DNA of 64,000 nt from Marinobacter bohaiensis. GTDB taxonomy: Bacteria > Pseudomonadota > Gammaproteobacteria > Pseudomonadales > Oleiphilaceae. A program made the translations under genes and the position numbers. Within the stretch, counting starts at the first letter, position 1. Every line of letters begins with the position of its first letter. The stretch lies in assembly GCF_003258515.1 (NCBI RefSeq), contig NZ_QGEH01000005.1, forward strand, positions 166,208 to 230,207, written 5' to 3'. Of this stretch, positions 32,281 to 40,379 are shown piece after piece. The notes beneath the pieces were generated by a model. The model ran no database searches and was not told where the DNA came from. It saw only the letters and a list, made by a program, of their open reading frames with translations.

Positions 32281-33147
32281 ATGTCCGACATCACACCCTC
32301 CGCCCCGACGCCGGCCCTGCTGCAACTGAGCGGCGTCTCCGTCGCGCTGGGTGGCCACCCCATTCTCGACGACATCTCGCTGCAGGTGGCGGCGGGCGAG
32401 ATGGTCGCCCTGCTGGGACCCAACGGGGCCGGCAAGTCCACGCTGATCCGTACCCTGGCGGGGGAGCTGTCCGCCAGCGCCGCCGGTCAGGTCGGTTTCG
32501 GTGATCGGCCCCTGGGCCGCTGGCACCGCAAGGAACTGGCGCGCCATCGGGCGGTGATGCCGCAGAAGGTCGATCTCCAGTTCCCCATGACGGTGGAAGA
32601 AGTCGTCGCCCTGGGACGCCCGCGCGAACCCCAGGCGCGCCGCTCGGCAGTGATGGCCGAGTTGCTCGACTGGCTGGACATCGCCCACCTGCGCACACGC
32701 CTGGTGCCCACCCTGTCCGGCGGCGAACAGCAGCGGACGCAACTGGCGCGGGTGATGGCCCAGGTCTGGGATCAGCCCCGGCCGCGCCTGCTGCTGCTCG
32801 ACGAGTGCTCCTCGGCACTGGATCCGGCGCACCAGCAGCTGGTGTTCCAGCGCCTGCGGGGCATGGCCAATGCGGGTGCCGGGCTGCTGGTCGCGGTCCA
32901 CGACCTCAACCTGGCCGCCCAGTTTGCCGACCGCCTGGTGCTGATGAAGAACGGCCGGCTGTTCGCCGAGGGGACGCCGGAATCGGTCCTGACCAGCGCC
33001 AACCTGTATGACGTGTACGGCCTCTCCGCCCGCGTGGAGCGGTTGGCGGAAGGCTACCCGATGGTGATTCCGCTCACGGAGCCGGCGACCGGTGCCAGCG
33101 AACCCTCACCGGCCCCGATACGACCCGCCGCTTCGCTCCCACGCTGA
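32281..33147 (+). CDS. hmuV: Heme ABC transporter ATP-binding protein
   Basis: A 288-residue ATPase: Walker A GPNGAGKST (46-54), signature LSGGEQQR, Walker B LLLLDECSSALD and the H-loop VAVHDLNLAAQFA. The C-terminus has a short proline-rich tail. The ATG is 1 base after the hmuU stop. Last gene of the heme operon. Confidence 0.95.
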   Translation: MSDITPSAPTPALLQLSGVSVALGGHPILDDISLQVAAGEMVALLGPNGAGKSTLIRTLAGELSASAAGQVGFGDRPLGRWHRKELARHRAVMPQKVDLQFPMTVEEVVALGRPREPQARRSAVMAELLDWLDIAHLRTRLVPTLSGGEQQRTQLARVMAQVWDQPRPRLLLLDECSSALDPAHQQLVFQRLRGMANAGAGLLVAVHDLNLAAQFADRLVLMKNGRLFAEGTPESVLTSANLYDVYGLSARVERLAEGYPMVIPLTEPATGASEPSPAPIRPAASLPR

Positions 33148-33194
33148 GCCCGGCAAGCGGGCGCCCGGCTCACGCGCACTCTTATGGAGCGCTC

Positions 33195-33226
33195 CCGCCA
33201 TGCCCAGCCGGCCGGGCATGGCGGGA
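33195..33226. terminator. 12-bp inverted repeat after hmuV
   Basis: Perfect CCCGCCATGCCC / GGGCATGGCGGG with an 8-base loop, no T-run. It may stabilise or end the heme operon mRNA. Confidence 0.5.
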
Positions 33227-33321
33227 ACCGCACCCACCGCGCCGCGAAGAGCACTTCAGGGCGTTGACGCTTCCCGGCGTTTGGTGAATGCTGGCCTATT
33301 CACCGGTTCCACGAGGCCCCC

Positions 33322-33969
33322 ATGCTCCAGTTTCTGCCCGAATTCCTGACCATTGCCCTGATCCACCTGCTGGCCGTGGCCAGCCCGGGTCCCGACTTCG
33401 CGGTGGTGCTGCGCCAGGCCCTGTCTCAGAGCCGGCGCAACGCGCTGCTGACGGCGGTTGGCGTCGGGCTGGGCATTCTGGTGCATGTGACCTACTCTCT
33501 GCTGGGCATTGGCCTGCTGATCCAGCAGTCGATCTTCCTGTTCAATATCCTCAAAGTGGTCGGCGCCCTCTACCTCACCTGGATCGCGCTGCAGTGCCTG
33601 CGCTCCAAACCGGGCAGCATCCAGGTGGGGAATGGCAGCGCGTCCCGGCAGTCGGGCGCCAAGGCTTTCCGCCTGGGCTTTTTGACCAACGCCCTCAATC
33701 CCAAGGCGACGCTGTTCTTCGTCTCCGTGTTCTCGCTGATGATCAGCCCGGATACCCCCACCGGCGTGCAGGTGTTCTATGGTGTCTACATGGCGTTGGC
33801 CACGGGGCTCTGGTTCAGCATTGTCGCCCTGTTCTTCACCCTGCCCCGGGTGCGTCGGGCATTCGGCCGCTTCGGCCACTGGCTCGACCGGATCATGGGC
33901 GGGCTGTTGCTGGCACTGGCCGGACGGCTGGCCTTGTCAGCCGCGACTGGCACAGAAACTGCTCCATAA
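33322..33969 (+). CDS. LysE/RhtB family exporter
   Basis: A 215-residue membrane protein with six helices. The family signature near the N-terminus is LLAVASPGPDFAVVLRQAL, followed by VGVGLGILVHVTYSLLGIGL and FRLGFLTNALNPKATLFFVS. RhtB-type proteins export amino acids or homoserine lactones; the substrate is not predictable. GAGG precedes the ATG. Monocistronic as far as can be seen. Confidence 0.93.
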   Translation: MLQFLPEFLTIALIHLLAVASPGPDFAVVLRQALSQSRRNALLTAVGVGLGILVHVTYSLLGIGLLIQQSIFLFNILKVVGALYLTWIALQCLRSKPGSIQVGNGSASRQSGAKAFRLGFLTNALNPKATLFFVSVFSLMISPDTPTGVQVFYGVYMALATGLWFSIVALFFTLPRVRRAFGRFGHWLDRIMGGLLLALAGRLALSAATGTETAP

Positions 33970-34107
33970 CGCCACAAACCAGACCCCGGGATAAAACCTG
34001 CCGCTTTTCGCCGGATTCGACGCCGGCAGCGGCCACAAGAAGGCGGTTCCGGGACCATTTGTGTGATGGCGCCTGCTCGGGGCGCGCTGTGGCAGTAGGG
34101 GTTCGCT

Positions 34108-36045
34108 ATGCTCGGTTTTATCAAGAACGCGCTCAGCAGTCGGCTGGCGCGTCCGCTGTTTCTGGCGTTGCTGGTCGCGGCCGCCGCCCAGGTGGCGCTG
34201 GTGGTCCTGATCACCAGCCACAACGTGGGCGAACTGGAAAACGCGATCGCCACGGAACTGGAGAGCGCCGGTGCGCAACTGGGCACCACGCTGGAACAGG
34301 ACCAGGCCCGGCTGGATGAGGTGGTCAACAACCTCACCGGCAACGTCCAGACCGAGCTGGAGAACAGCCTGACCACCTCGCTCGAATCCGAGCAACAACG
34401 GGTGATCGATCGCTTTGAGGAGACGCTGGTCGAGTCCAGCCGCACGGTGGGCCAGATCCTGGCCCAGATCGCCGCGCCCTACGTCTGGGACAACGACGTG
34501 CCCACCCTCACCCGCTTCGTGGAAATGGCCCACGAGAATCCCAATGTGATCTTCGCCATCTACCTGGACCGGGACGGCAACCCGCTGACCCGCTATGTGG
34601 ATCGCACCAACCCGGACGTGAAGCGGCTGATCGACGCCAGCCCCATCCGCAGCTCCGTGCGCAGTGTGCTGGACGCGGCCCCGGACGACGCACAGACCCG
34701 GGTGATCGAGCTGCCGGTCACCTCCCAGGACGTGGAGATCGGCAAGCTGGTGCTGGGGGTCAGCAACGCCGCCATCGCCCAGGAAACCGAAGCCCTGACC
34801 GAGCGTTTCAATACCCTCAAGCAGTCCGCCACCCAGGCCACCCAATCCGCCATCGCCGATGCCTCGGCCAGCATCAGCGAGCCCCTGAACGATGTGCTGA
34901 TGGCGGTCAGCCTGGAGTTCAGCCAGGTCACCGACAGCCTGCGCCGCACCGCCGATAATCAGTCCGACGGGCTGATTCGGTCGGTCCTGGTGGTTCTGGT
35001 CATCAGCGCCGTCGCCCTGATCCTGATCATCGGGCTGGTGATCGGTGCCCGGGTGATCAGCCGCCTGAACGCCCTGCGCACGGCGGCCGCGGAGATCGCC
35101 GACGGCGACGGGGACCTGACCGGCCGTGTGCCGGAAACCGGCAAGGACGAGATGACCGACACCGCCCGGGCGCTCAACCGCTTCATCGGCCGCACCCAGG
35201 ACACCATCCGCGAGGTACACGGCGCCGTGGCCGACACCCGTCAGCGGGTCACCGAACTGGCCGGCGCCGCCGGCGAGGCGGACCAGTCGTCGCAGCAGCA
35301 GCGGGCCGAGCTGGAGCAGCTCACCTCCGCCATGCAGCAGATGGGCGCCTCCATCCAGCAGGTGGCGGAAAGCGTGCAGCAGGCCAACAGCCACGTGGAC
35401 ACGATCAGGGGCGACATGACCCGCAACCGGGACATCACCCGTCAGGTCAACGCCGAGCTGAACGCACTGCTGGAGAAAGTCGCCGACACCACGGCGGTCA
35501 TTGAATCGCTGGACACCAAGAGCCAGGCCATCGGCACGGTGCTGGACGTGATTGCCGGCATCGCCGAGCAGACCAATCTGCTGGCGCTGAACGCCGCCAT
35601 CGAGGCCGCCCGGGCCGGTGAGAGCGGGCGCGGGTTCGCAGTGGTGGCGGACGAGGTGCGCGGGCTGGCCAGCCGCACCCAGGATTCCACCGAGGAGATT
35701 CGCGGCAACATCGAGGCGCTGCAGGACGGCAGCCAGAACGCCGTCCGGGCGATTGGCGCGGCATCGGAGCTGACCCGCAACGGCCAGCAGCGTTTCGCCG
35801 AATCCGATGCCCTGATGAGCAACATCGACGGCGCCACGTCGCAGCTGTTCGACATGACCACGGAAGTCGCTTCCATGGCCGAGCAACAGAGTTCGGTTTC
35901 CGAGGAAGTGAACCGCAACGCCGTGAACATCAGCGAAGCGGCGGAACGCTCCAGCAGCGCCATCGCCCAGGCCTCCGCCGTGGCGCGGGAGCTGGATGGC
36001 GCCATGCAGCGGCTGGCGCAGGCCGTGGGGCGGTTTCGGGTTTAG
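34108..36045 (+). CDS. Methyl-accepting chemotaxis protein
   Basis: A 645-residue chemoreceptor. TM1 is about 10-35, a periplasmic sensor with helical flanks and a compact ligand-binding core ([20 protein letters not shown]) spans 36-290, TM2 is about 292-315 ([20 protein letters not shown]), HAMP 316-370, and the signalling hairpin tip reads [20 protein letters not shown]. There is no C-terminal CheR-binding pentapeptide. The ligand is unknown. Confidence 0.94.
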   Translation: MLGFIKNALSSRLARPLFLALLVAAAAQVALVVLITSHNVGELENAIATELESAGAQLGTTLEQDQARLDEVVNNLTGNVQTELENSLTTSLESEQQRVIDRFEETLVESSRTVGQILAQIAAPYVWDNDVPTLTRFVEMAHENPNVIFAIYLDRDGNPLTRYVDRTNPDVKRLIDASPIRSSVRSVLDAAPDDAQTRVIELPVTSQDVEIGKLVLGVSNAAIAQETEALTERFNTLKQSATQATQSAIADASASISEPLNDVLMAVSLEFSQVTDSLRRTADNQSDGLIRSVLVVLVISAVALILIIGLVIGARVISRLNALRTAAAEIADGDGDLTGRVPETGKDEMTDTARALNRFIGRTQDTIREVHGAVADTRQRVTELAGAAGEADQSSQQQRAELEQLTSAMQQMGASIQQVAESVQQANSHVDTIRGDMTRNRDITRQVNAELNALLEKVADTTAVIESLDTKSQAIGTVLDVIAGIAEQTNLLALNAAIEAARAGESGRGFAVVADEVRGLASRTQDSTEEIRGNIEALQDGSQNAVRAIGAASELTRNGQQRFAESDALMSNIDGATSQLFDMTTEVASMAEQQSSVSEEVNRNAVNISEAAERSSSAIAQASAVARELDGAMQRLAQAVGRFRV

Positions 36046-36065
36046 GGCAGGCTAAAGGCCTGCCC
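36045..36065. terminator. Terminator between the chemoreceptor gene and aroG
   Basis: GGGCAGGC, loop TAAAG, GCCTGCCC, overlapping the stop codon of the plus-strand gene and sitting 32 bases beyond the aroG stop, so it could serve both. Confidence 0.6.
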
Positions 36066-36096
36066 GTCTTACAGCCTCGCCGATCCGGGCAACGCC

Positions 36097-37185
36097 CTAC
36101 GGATTCCGCCCCATCGCCGCCAGCGATTGCAGCAGCGTTTCAGTCTGCTCCCAGCCGAGGCAGGGGTCGGTGATGGAGCACCCGTAGATCAGCTCCTCGC
36201 CGTCATTCTGGCGTCCTTCCTCCAGGAAACTCTCCAGCATGAGCCCGCGGATGTCGGTATTACCGGCGCCGCGCTGGGCCATGACGTGGCGGGCAATATC
36301 CAGTTGGCGGTGCGCCTGTTTCTGGGCGTTGTCGTGGCTGCAATCCACCATTACCGAGGGCATCACGCCGGCTTCGCGCAGGGCGGCGGTCGCCGCGGCG
36401 ATGCTCTGGGGATCGTAGTTGGTGATGCCGCGGCCGCCGCGCAGGACCAGGTGCACGTCGCGGTTGCCCGGGGTCAGGATCATGGCCGGGTGGCCGTCGT
36501 CGTCATGGCCCAGACGGTGATGGCCGTGAGCGGCGGACTTCATCGCGTTGACCGCCATGCCCACACTGCCGTCGGTGCCGTTCTTGAAGCCCACCGGCAT
36601 GGGCAGGCCGGAGGCCATTTCCCGGTGCAGCTGGGATTCGGTGGTGCGAGCGCCGATGGCGGTCCAGCTCACCAGATCCTCCAGGTAGCTGAAGCCCACC
36701 GGGTTGAGTGCCTCGGTCGCCAGCGGCAGGCCGAGGTTGGCCAGGTTCAGCAGCAGCCGGCGGCAGCGCACCAGCCCCTGGGCCATGTCACCCTCGCCGG
36801 TGCGCTCCGGGTCGTACATCAGACCTTTCCAGCCGACGGTGGTGCGGGGCTTTTCGACGTAGGCGCGCATCACCACCACGCACTGGTCCTTGATCTCCTC
36901 CGCCAGCCGCGCCAGGCGCTCGCCGTATTCCAGGGCGGCCACTTCGTCGTGCACCGAGCAGGGACCGATCACCAGCAGCATGCGCGGGTCGGCGCCCAGC
37001 AGCACCCGGCGCACGGTTTCCCGGTGCTCGGCAATCTGGCGCGCCAGGTCGGCGCTGAGCGGCAGCTCCTGGCGCAGCTGCGCCGGCGTCGGCAGTTTTA
37101 CGACGGTCTGGGTCGCGGTTTCGCTGGGCAGGGTCGATCGTTGATCGATGGTGGTGTCGGTGGCTGTCAGTGGCATGTTCATCAT
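36097..37185 (-). CDS. aroG: DAHP synthase (3-deoxy-7-phosphoheptulonate synthase), class I alpha
   Basis: A 362-residue AroG/F/H-type enzyme condensing PEP and erythrose-4-phosphate, the entry step of aromatic amino acid synthesis. Motifs are LLVIGPCSVHD (about 70-80), RAYVEKPRTTVGWKGLMYDP, KNGTDGS and the metal site DCSHDN. GGAG seven bases before the first ATG. Which aromatic amino acid inhibits it cannot be told. Upstream is a leader ORF rich in aromatic codons, so expression is probably attenuated. Confidence 0.95.
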   Translation of the reverse strand: MMNMPLTATDTTIDQRSTLPSETATQTVVKLPTPAQLRQELPLSADLARQIAEHRETVRRVLLGADPRMLLVIGPCSVHDEVAALEYGERLARLAEEIKDQCVVVMRAYVEKPRTTVGWKGLMYDPERTGEGDMAQGLVRCRRLLLNLANLGLPLATEALNPVGFSYLEDLVSWTAIGARTTESQLHREMASGLPMPVGFKNGTDGSVGMAVNAMKSAAHGHHRLGHDDDGHPAMILTPGNRDVHLVLRGGRGITNYDPQSIAAATAALREAGVMPSVMVDCSHDNAQKQAHRQLDIARHVMAQRGAGNTDIRGLMLESFLEEGRQNDGEELIYGCSITDPCLGWEQTETLLQSLAAMGRNP

Positions 37186-37240
37186 GAGTACTCCGGTTCA
37201 GAAACGTATTGGCAATCATCAGAAATCGGTAAAACCCGCA

Positions 37241-37264
37241 GGCTGACGTTCAATAACGCCAGCC
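37241..37264 (-). promoter_or_regulatory. Hairpin over the aroG leader stop region
   Basis: 10-bp stem GGCTGGCGTT / AACGTCAGCC with an ATTG loop on the minus strand. It covers the last Trp and Tyr codons and the stop of the leader ORF and is followed by GCGGGTTTT. Ribosome position on the leader would decide whether it can form. Confidence 0.55.
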
Positions 37265-37345
37265 GCTGATAAATCGCCAACCGTTCTGGCCGGAGAGCCG
37301 TCGGCTGCAAAGAAGCTGTCTGCGTGCTTGAGCTTCGCTACTCAT
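37250..37345 (-). CDS. aroG leader peptide (aromatic-codon attenuator), 31 codons
   Basis: ATG with AAGGA about seven bases upstream. The last nine residues are W-R-F-I-S-G-W-R-Y, so Trp, Phe and Tyr codons cluster just before the stop, as expected of an attenuation leader for a gene of aromatic biosynthesis. It ends 64 bases before aroG. No such cluster is seen in the neighbouring frames. Confidence 0.65.
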   Translation of the reverse strand: MSSEAQARRQLLCSRRLSGQNGWRFISGWRY

Positions 37346-37380
37346 GGTTGTGTCCTTTCACGTCCTTTCAGTCCGAAATG

Positions 37381-37418
37381 AAAAAGCCCCGATGGCTGGC
37401 TGCCGATCGGGGCTTTTC
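37381..37418 (-). terminator. Terminator-like hairpin upstream of the aroG leader
   Basis: GCCCCGAT / ATCGGGGC stem with a 12-base loop; T-runs follow on both strands (five T on minus, four on plus). It lies between the probable aroG promoter region and the leader ORF. It may be part of the attenuator or end a short divergent or upstream RNA. The remaining gap 37419-37662 holds no supported gene. Confidence 0.6.
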
Positions 37419-37662
37419 AAGTCCGGTGGCAGCCTGGGTTTCCGCCGGGCCGCCTTCTGAATCTGTGAAGGTTTTCTACGCGTGGCCCGACCTCTGGCTA
37501 AAATAAAAGCCATAGGCAAACCACCAAAAGTACACGGACGCCACAACGCCCGCCGGGTTACCAGCAGCCGCTACAGAGTGAAATTGACAGGCGTCACGTG
37601 AAGTCATCATGCTCAGCATCATAGCGCACTCTGATCACATTGCAACCACCGGAGATTCATGG

Positions 37663-38448
37663 ATGTTCAAAGACGGCGTGTTCACCCGCGGGCTCGTCAC
37701 CCTGCTGCTTCTGCTCATGACCCACGCGGCGCTGGCCGCTCCTCAACTGCGGACCTTTTCGCTGAACAACCGGCCGGCCGATGACATCGCCGCCCAGTTG
37801 CGCCAGCTCTATCCCCAGGACCAGCTCAACGTCACCGCCCAGGGCCAGAACCTGGCGGTCCGCGCCGAGCCCCAGGTGCTCAACGAGATCGAACAGCTGA
37901 TCGGCACCATGGATGTGGCGCCGGTGCAGCTGCGGATTACCGTACGCAGTGGCCAGGGCCGCAGCGGCCAGCGCCAGGGCGGTGGCGTATCCATCAATAA
38001 CGGCAACGTGTCGGTGCAGGCCGAGAACAAGGTCATCACCACTCGGCGCAACCAGGAGCAGACCCTGGTGGTGCAGGATGGCCAGTCGGCCCACATCAAG
38101 TCCGGCCAGGTGCGGGCGCTGCCGGTCGCCGTGCAGGGCGGGTTTAACCCGGCGGTACTGCTCGATCAGGTGGATATCAGCAGTGGCTTCGTTATCACAC
38201 CGCAGGTGATCTCACGCCAGCAGATCCAGCTGCAGATCATGGCGTTCGACAATACGCCCCAGGGCGACCTGCCCGCCGGTTACGAAACCGAAGGCGTCGT
38301 GACCATGCGCCGTGTTGCCCCGGGGGACTGGTTCGAGCTGGGCAGCACGCAAACCCGCCAGGGCGGGAACCAGTCGGGCATTACCTATGAGGTGGGCGGC
38401 AGCAGCCAGCGCTCCCAGCACTTCGAGGTGAAGGTCGAAGTGATGTGA
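37663..38448 (+). CDS. Secretin N-domain-like (GspD short-domain) periplasmic protein
   Basis: A 261-residue protein with a signal peptide (LVTLLLLLMTHAALA). It then has a secretin/TonB short domain (FSLNNRPADDIAAQLRQLYP, then LAVRAEPQVLNEIEQLIGTM), a Gly/Gln-rich linker, and strands resembling the start of a secretin homology region (VVQDGQSAHIKSGQVRALPV). No full pore domain is present. The ATG at 37663 has GGAG eight bases upstream. Its partner system is not in the window. Confidence 0.8.
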   Translation: MFKDGVFTRGLVTLLLLLMTHAALAAPQLRTFSLNNRPADDIAAQLRQLYPQDQLNVTAQGQNLAVRAEPQVLNEIEQLIGTMDVAPVQLRITVRSGQGRSGQRQGGGVSINNGNVSVQAENKVITTRRNQEQTLVVQDGQSAHIKSGQVRALPVAVQGGFNPAVLLDQVDISSGFVITPQVISRQQIQLQIMAFDNTPQGDLPAGYETEGVVTMRRVAPGDWFELGSTQTRQGGNQSGITYEVGGSSQRSQHFEVKVEVM

Positions 38449-38464
38449 ATGCAGATGATGTGAG

Positions 38465-38968
38465 TCAGGCCTGGCGGTCCAGCAGGACCGCCTTGGCTTC
38501 ATTGATCTGGGCCGCGAGGAAATCGTTGCCGCCCCGATCCGGATGCACTTTCTGAATCAGGCGGCGGTGGGCGGCAATGACATCGTCCCGCGAGGCCGAC
38601 GCCTCCAGCCCCAGGATCTCCCGCGCCTGTTCCACACTCATCCGCCCGCTGCCGGGGCGCGCCCCGGTTCCACCGGCCTGCTGCTGGCCCTGATTCGCCC
38701 CGCCCTTGTAATCCCGGTACAGCCGGTTCGCCAGCGGCAGGTATTTCAGCAGGGCCGGTAGTTTGCGCAGGAACGGCAGCAGCGCGCCCACCGCCGCCAC
38801 CAGCACGTGGATCCGCCCGGTCAGCAACAGCAGGAGCATCAACAGCACGAAGCCACCGGCCAGGCCCCGGAACAGGTAGGCCTTGCGTTTCTCCTCCGGC
38901 AGGTCGCCCCAGTGGCGCAGCATATAGAACGCCAATACCGTCAGGCCAATTCCCAGGATCCAGTGCAT
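38465..38968 (-). CDS. Membrane-anchored J-domain protein
   Basis: A 167-residue protein with two N-terminal membrane segments (MHWILGIGLTVLAFYMLRHW and FRGLAGGFVLLMLLLLLTGR), a further hydrophobic stretch near 55-80, a Gly/Gln linker and a C-terminal J domain (REILGLEASASRDDVIAAHR, HPD in VHPDRGGNDFLA). The arrangement resembles Tim14/Pam18-like bacterial proteins. It should recruit DnaK to the inner membrane. Confidence 0.9.
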   Translation of the reverse strand: MHWILGIGLTVLAFYMLRHWGDLPEEKRKAYLFRGLAGGFVLLMLLLLLTGRIHVLVAAVGALLPFLRKLPALLKYLPLANRLYRDYKGGANQGQQQAGGTGARPGSGRMSVEQAREILGLEASASRDDVIAAHRRLIQKVHPDRGGNDFLAAQINEAKAVLLDRQA

Positions 38969-39066
38969 GCTGTGTCAGACTCCCGAAACCGTTCAAAACC
39001 AGTATGATGGGCGGAGGATACCAGCTTTGCTAAGCTGGCCCGGCCTTACCGGATCAGGATACCGCC

Positions 39067-39939
39067 ATGAGCCACGATTTACCCGCCGACGCCGCCATCG
39101 CCTTCCAGGGGCACCGCGGTGCCTATTCGCACCTGGCCTGCCAGAAAGTCTTTCCGGACCAGCCGGTGCAGCCCTGCCCCAGTTTCCTCGACGCCATGCG
39201 CGCGGTCGAGACCGGCCAGGCCGCCCGCGCCATGATCCCGCTGGAAAATTCCACCGCCGGCCGCGTGGAAGAGATCTACCGGCTGATTCCCAAACTCAAA
39301 CTGCACCTGGTGGGCGAGCACTTCGAACCGGTCAACCACTGCCTGATGGGGCTGCCCGGCGCCCGCGCCGAGGACATCAAAACCGTGTCCTCCCATCCCC
39401 AGGCGCTGGCCCAGTGCGCCCGCCACATCGATGAGGCCGGCATGCACGCCGAAGCCATGCTCGATACCGCCGGCGCCGCGCTGTTGGTGAGCGAGGGCAA
39501 CGACCGCTCGCGGGGCGCCATCGCCTCGAGCCTGGCGGCGGAGCTGTATGGGCTGGAAATCCTCGACGACCAGTTCCAGGACGTACGGGGCAACACCACC
39601 CGCTTCATCATCCTGTCCGGCACCGAGATCCAGCCGGCGTTCGATCCGCAGAAGGCCTACATCACCTCCATCGTGTTCCGGGTGCGCAACATTCCGGCGG
39701 CGTTGTACAAGGCCCTGGGTGGCTTCGCGACCAACGGCGTCAACATGGTGAAGCTGGAAAGTTACATCCTCGGGTCACAACTCAGCGCCAGCCAGTTCCA
39801 TGTGGACATCGAGGGCCACGTGGACCAGCGCCCGCTGCAGCTGGCCATCGAGGAACTGGGCTTCTTCGCCGAGGACCTGCGCATCCTGGGCACCTACGAG
39901 GCCCACCCGTTCCGCGCCAGCCGACAGTTCCGGGACTGA
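39067..39939 (+). CDS. pheA: Prephenate dehydratase
   Basis: A 290-residue monofunctional enzyme making phenylpyruvate for phenylalanine synthesis. The catalytic domain (about 10-185) opens IAFQGHRGAYSHLA and has MIPLENSTAGRV and the active-site block GNTTRFIIL. A C-terminal ACT domain (about 200-280, GGFATNGVNMVKLESY) gives Phe feedback. There is no chorismate mutase domain, unlike the P-protein form. Start ATG with upstream GGATCAGGA. Confidence 0.94.
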   Translation: MSHDLPADAAIAFQGHRGAYSHLACQKVFPDQPVQPCPSFLDAMRAVETGQAARAMIPLENSTAGRVEEIYRLIPKLKLHLVGEHFEPVNHCLMGLPGARAEDIKTVSSHPQALAQCARHIDEAGMHAEAMLDTAGAALLVSEGNDRSRGAIASSLAAELYGLEILDDQFQDVRGNTTRFIILSGTEIQPAFDPQKAYITSIVFRVRNIPAALYKALGGFATNGVNMVKLESYILGSQLSASQFHVDIEGHVDQRPLQLAIEELGFFAEDLRILGTYEAHPFRASRQFRD

Positions 39940-39941
39940 CC

Positions 39942-40271
39942 GTGACCCTGTTCGACCTGACCCTGCTGTTCCTGTTCGGGTTTCTGGCCTGGTACTGGTG
40001 GCGCGCCAAGGAGATCAAGGACCTGGTGCTCGACGCCGCACGTCGCTACTGCAAGCGCATGGACGTGACCCTGCTCGACGACGCGGTCTACCTGCGCGGT
40101 CTCTGGTTCAAGCGCGATCCGGAAGGCCGCATCCGGGTGTGGCGGCGTTTCCTGTTCGAGTTCACCGCCACCGGGGAGGAGCGCTATACCGGCCGCGCCA
40201 TCCTGCTGGGCAAGCGCATCGAGCACCTGCAGCTGGACGCCCACCGCATGCCGCCCAGCGACCTCCACTGA
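39942..40271 (+). CDS. DUF3301 membrane-associated protein
   Basis: A 109-residue protein with one N-terminal membrane helix (LFDLTLLFLFGFLAWYWW) and the DUF3301 pattern: AAR-x-C in LDAARRYCKRMDVTLLDDAV, then RRFLFEFTATGEERYTGRAI. GTG start 2 bases after pheA, so it is co-transcribed. Function unknown. Confidence 0.9.
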   Translation: MTLFDLTLLFLFGFLAWYWWRAKEIKDLVLDAARRYCKRMDVTLLDDAVYLRGLWFKRDPEGRIRVWRRFLFEFTATGEERYTGRAILLGKRIEHLQLDAHRMPPSDLH

Positions 40272-40379
40272 CGGCGATCACCCGCGCCCCTGACAATCCG
40301 GTAACGCCGCCCGCTTGCCTGAGGGTAAGGCCATCGCTCATAGTGAATGGCCCCACCATTTGCGACACAGGGAGCCAGC

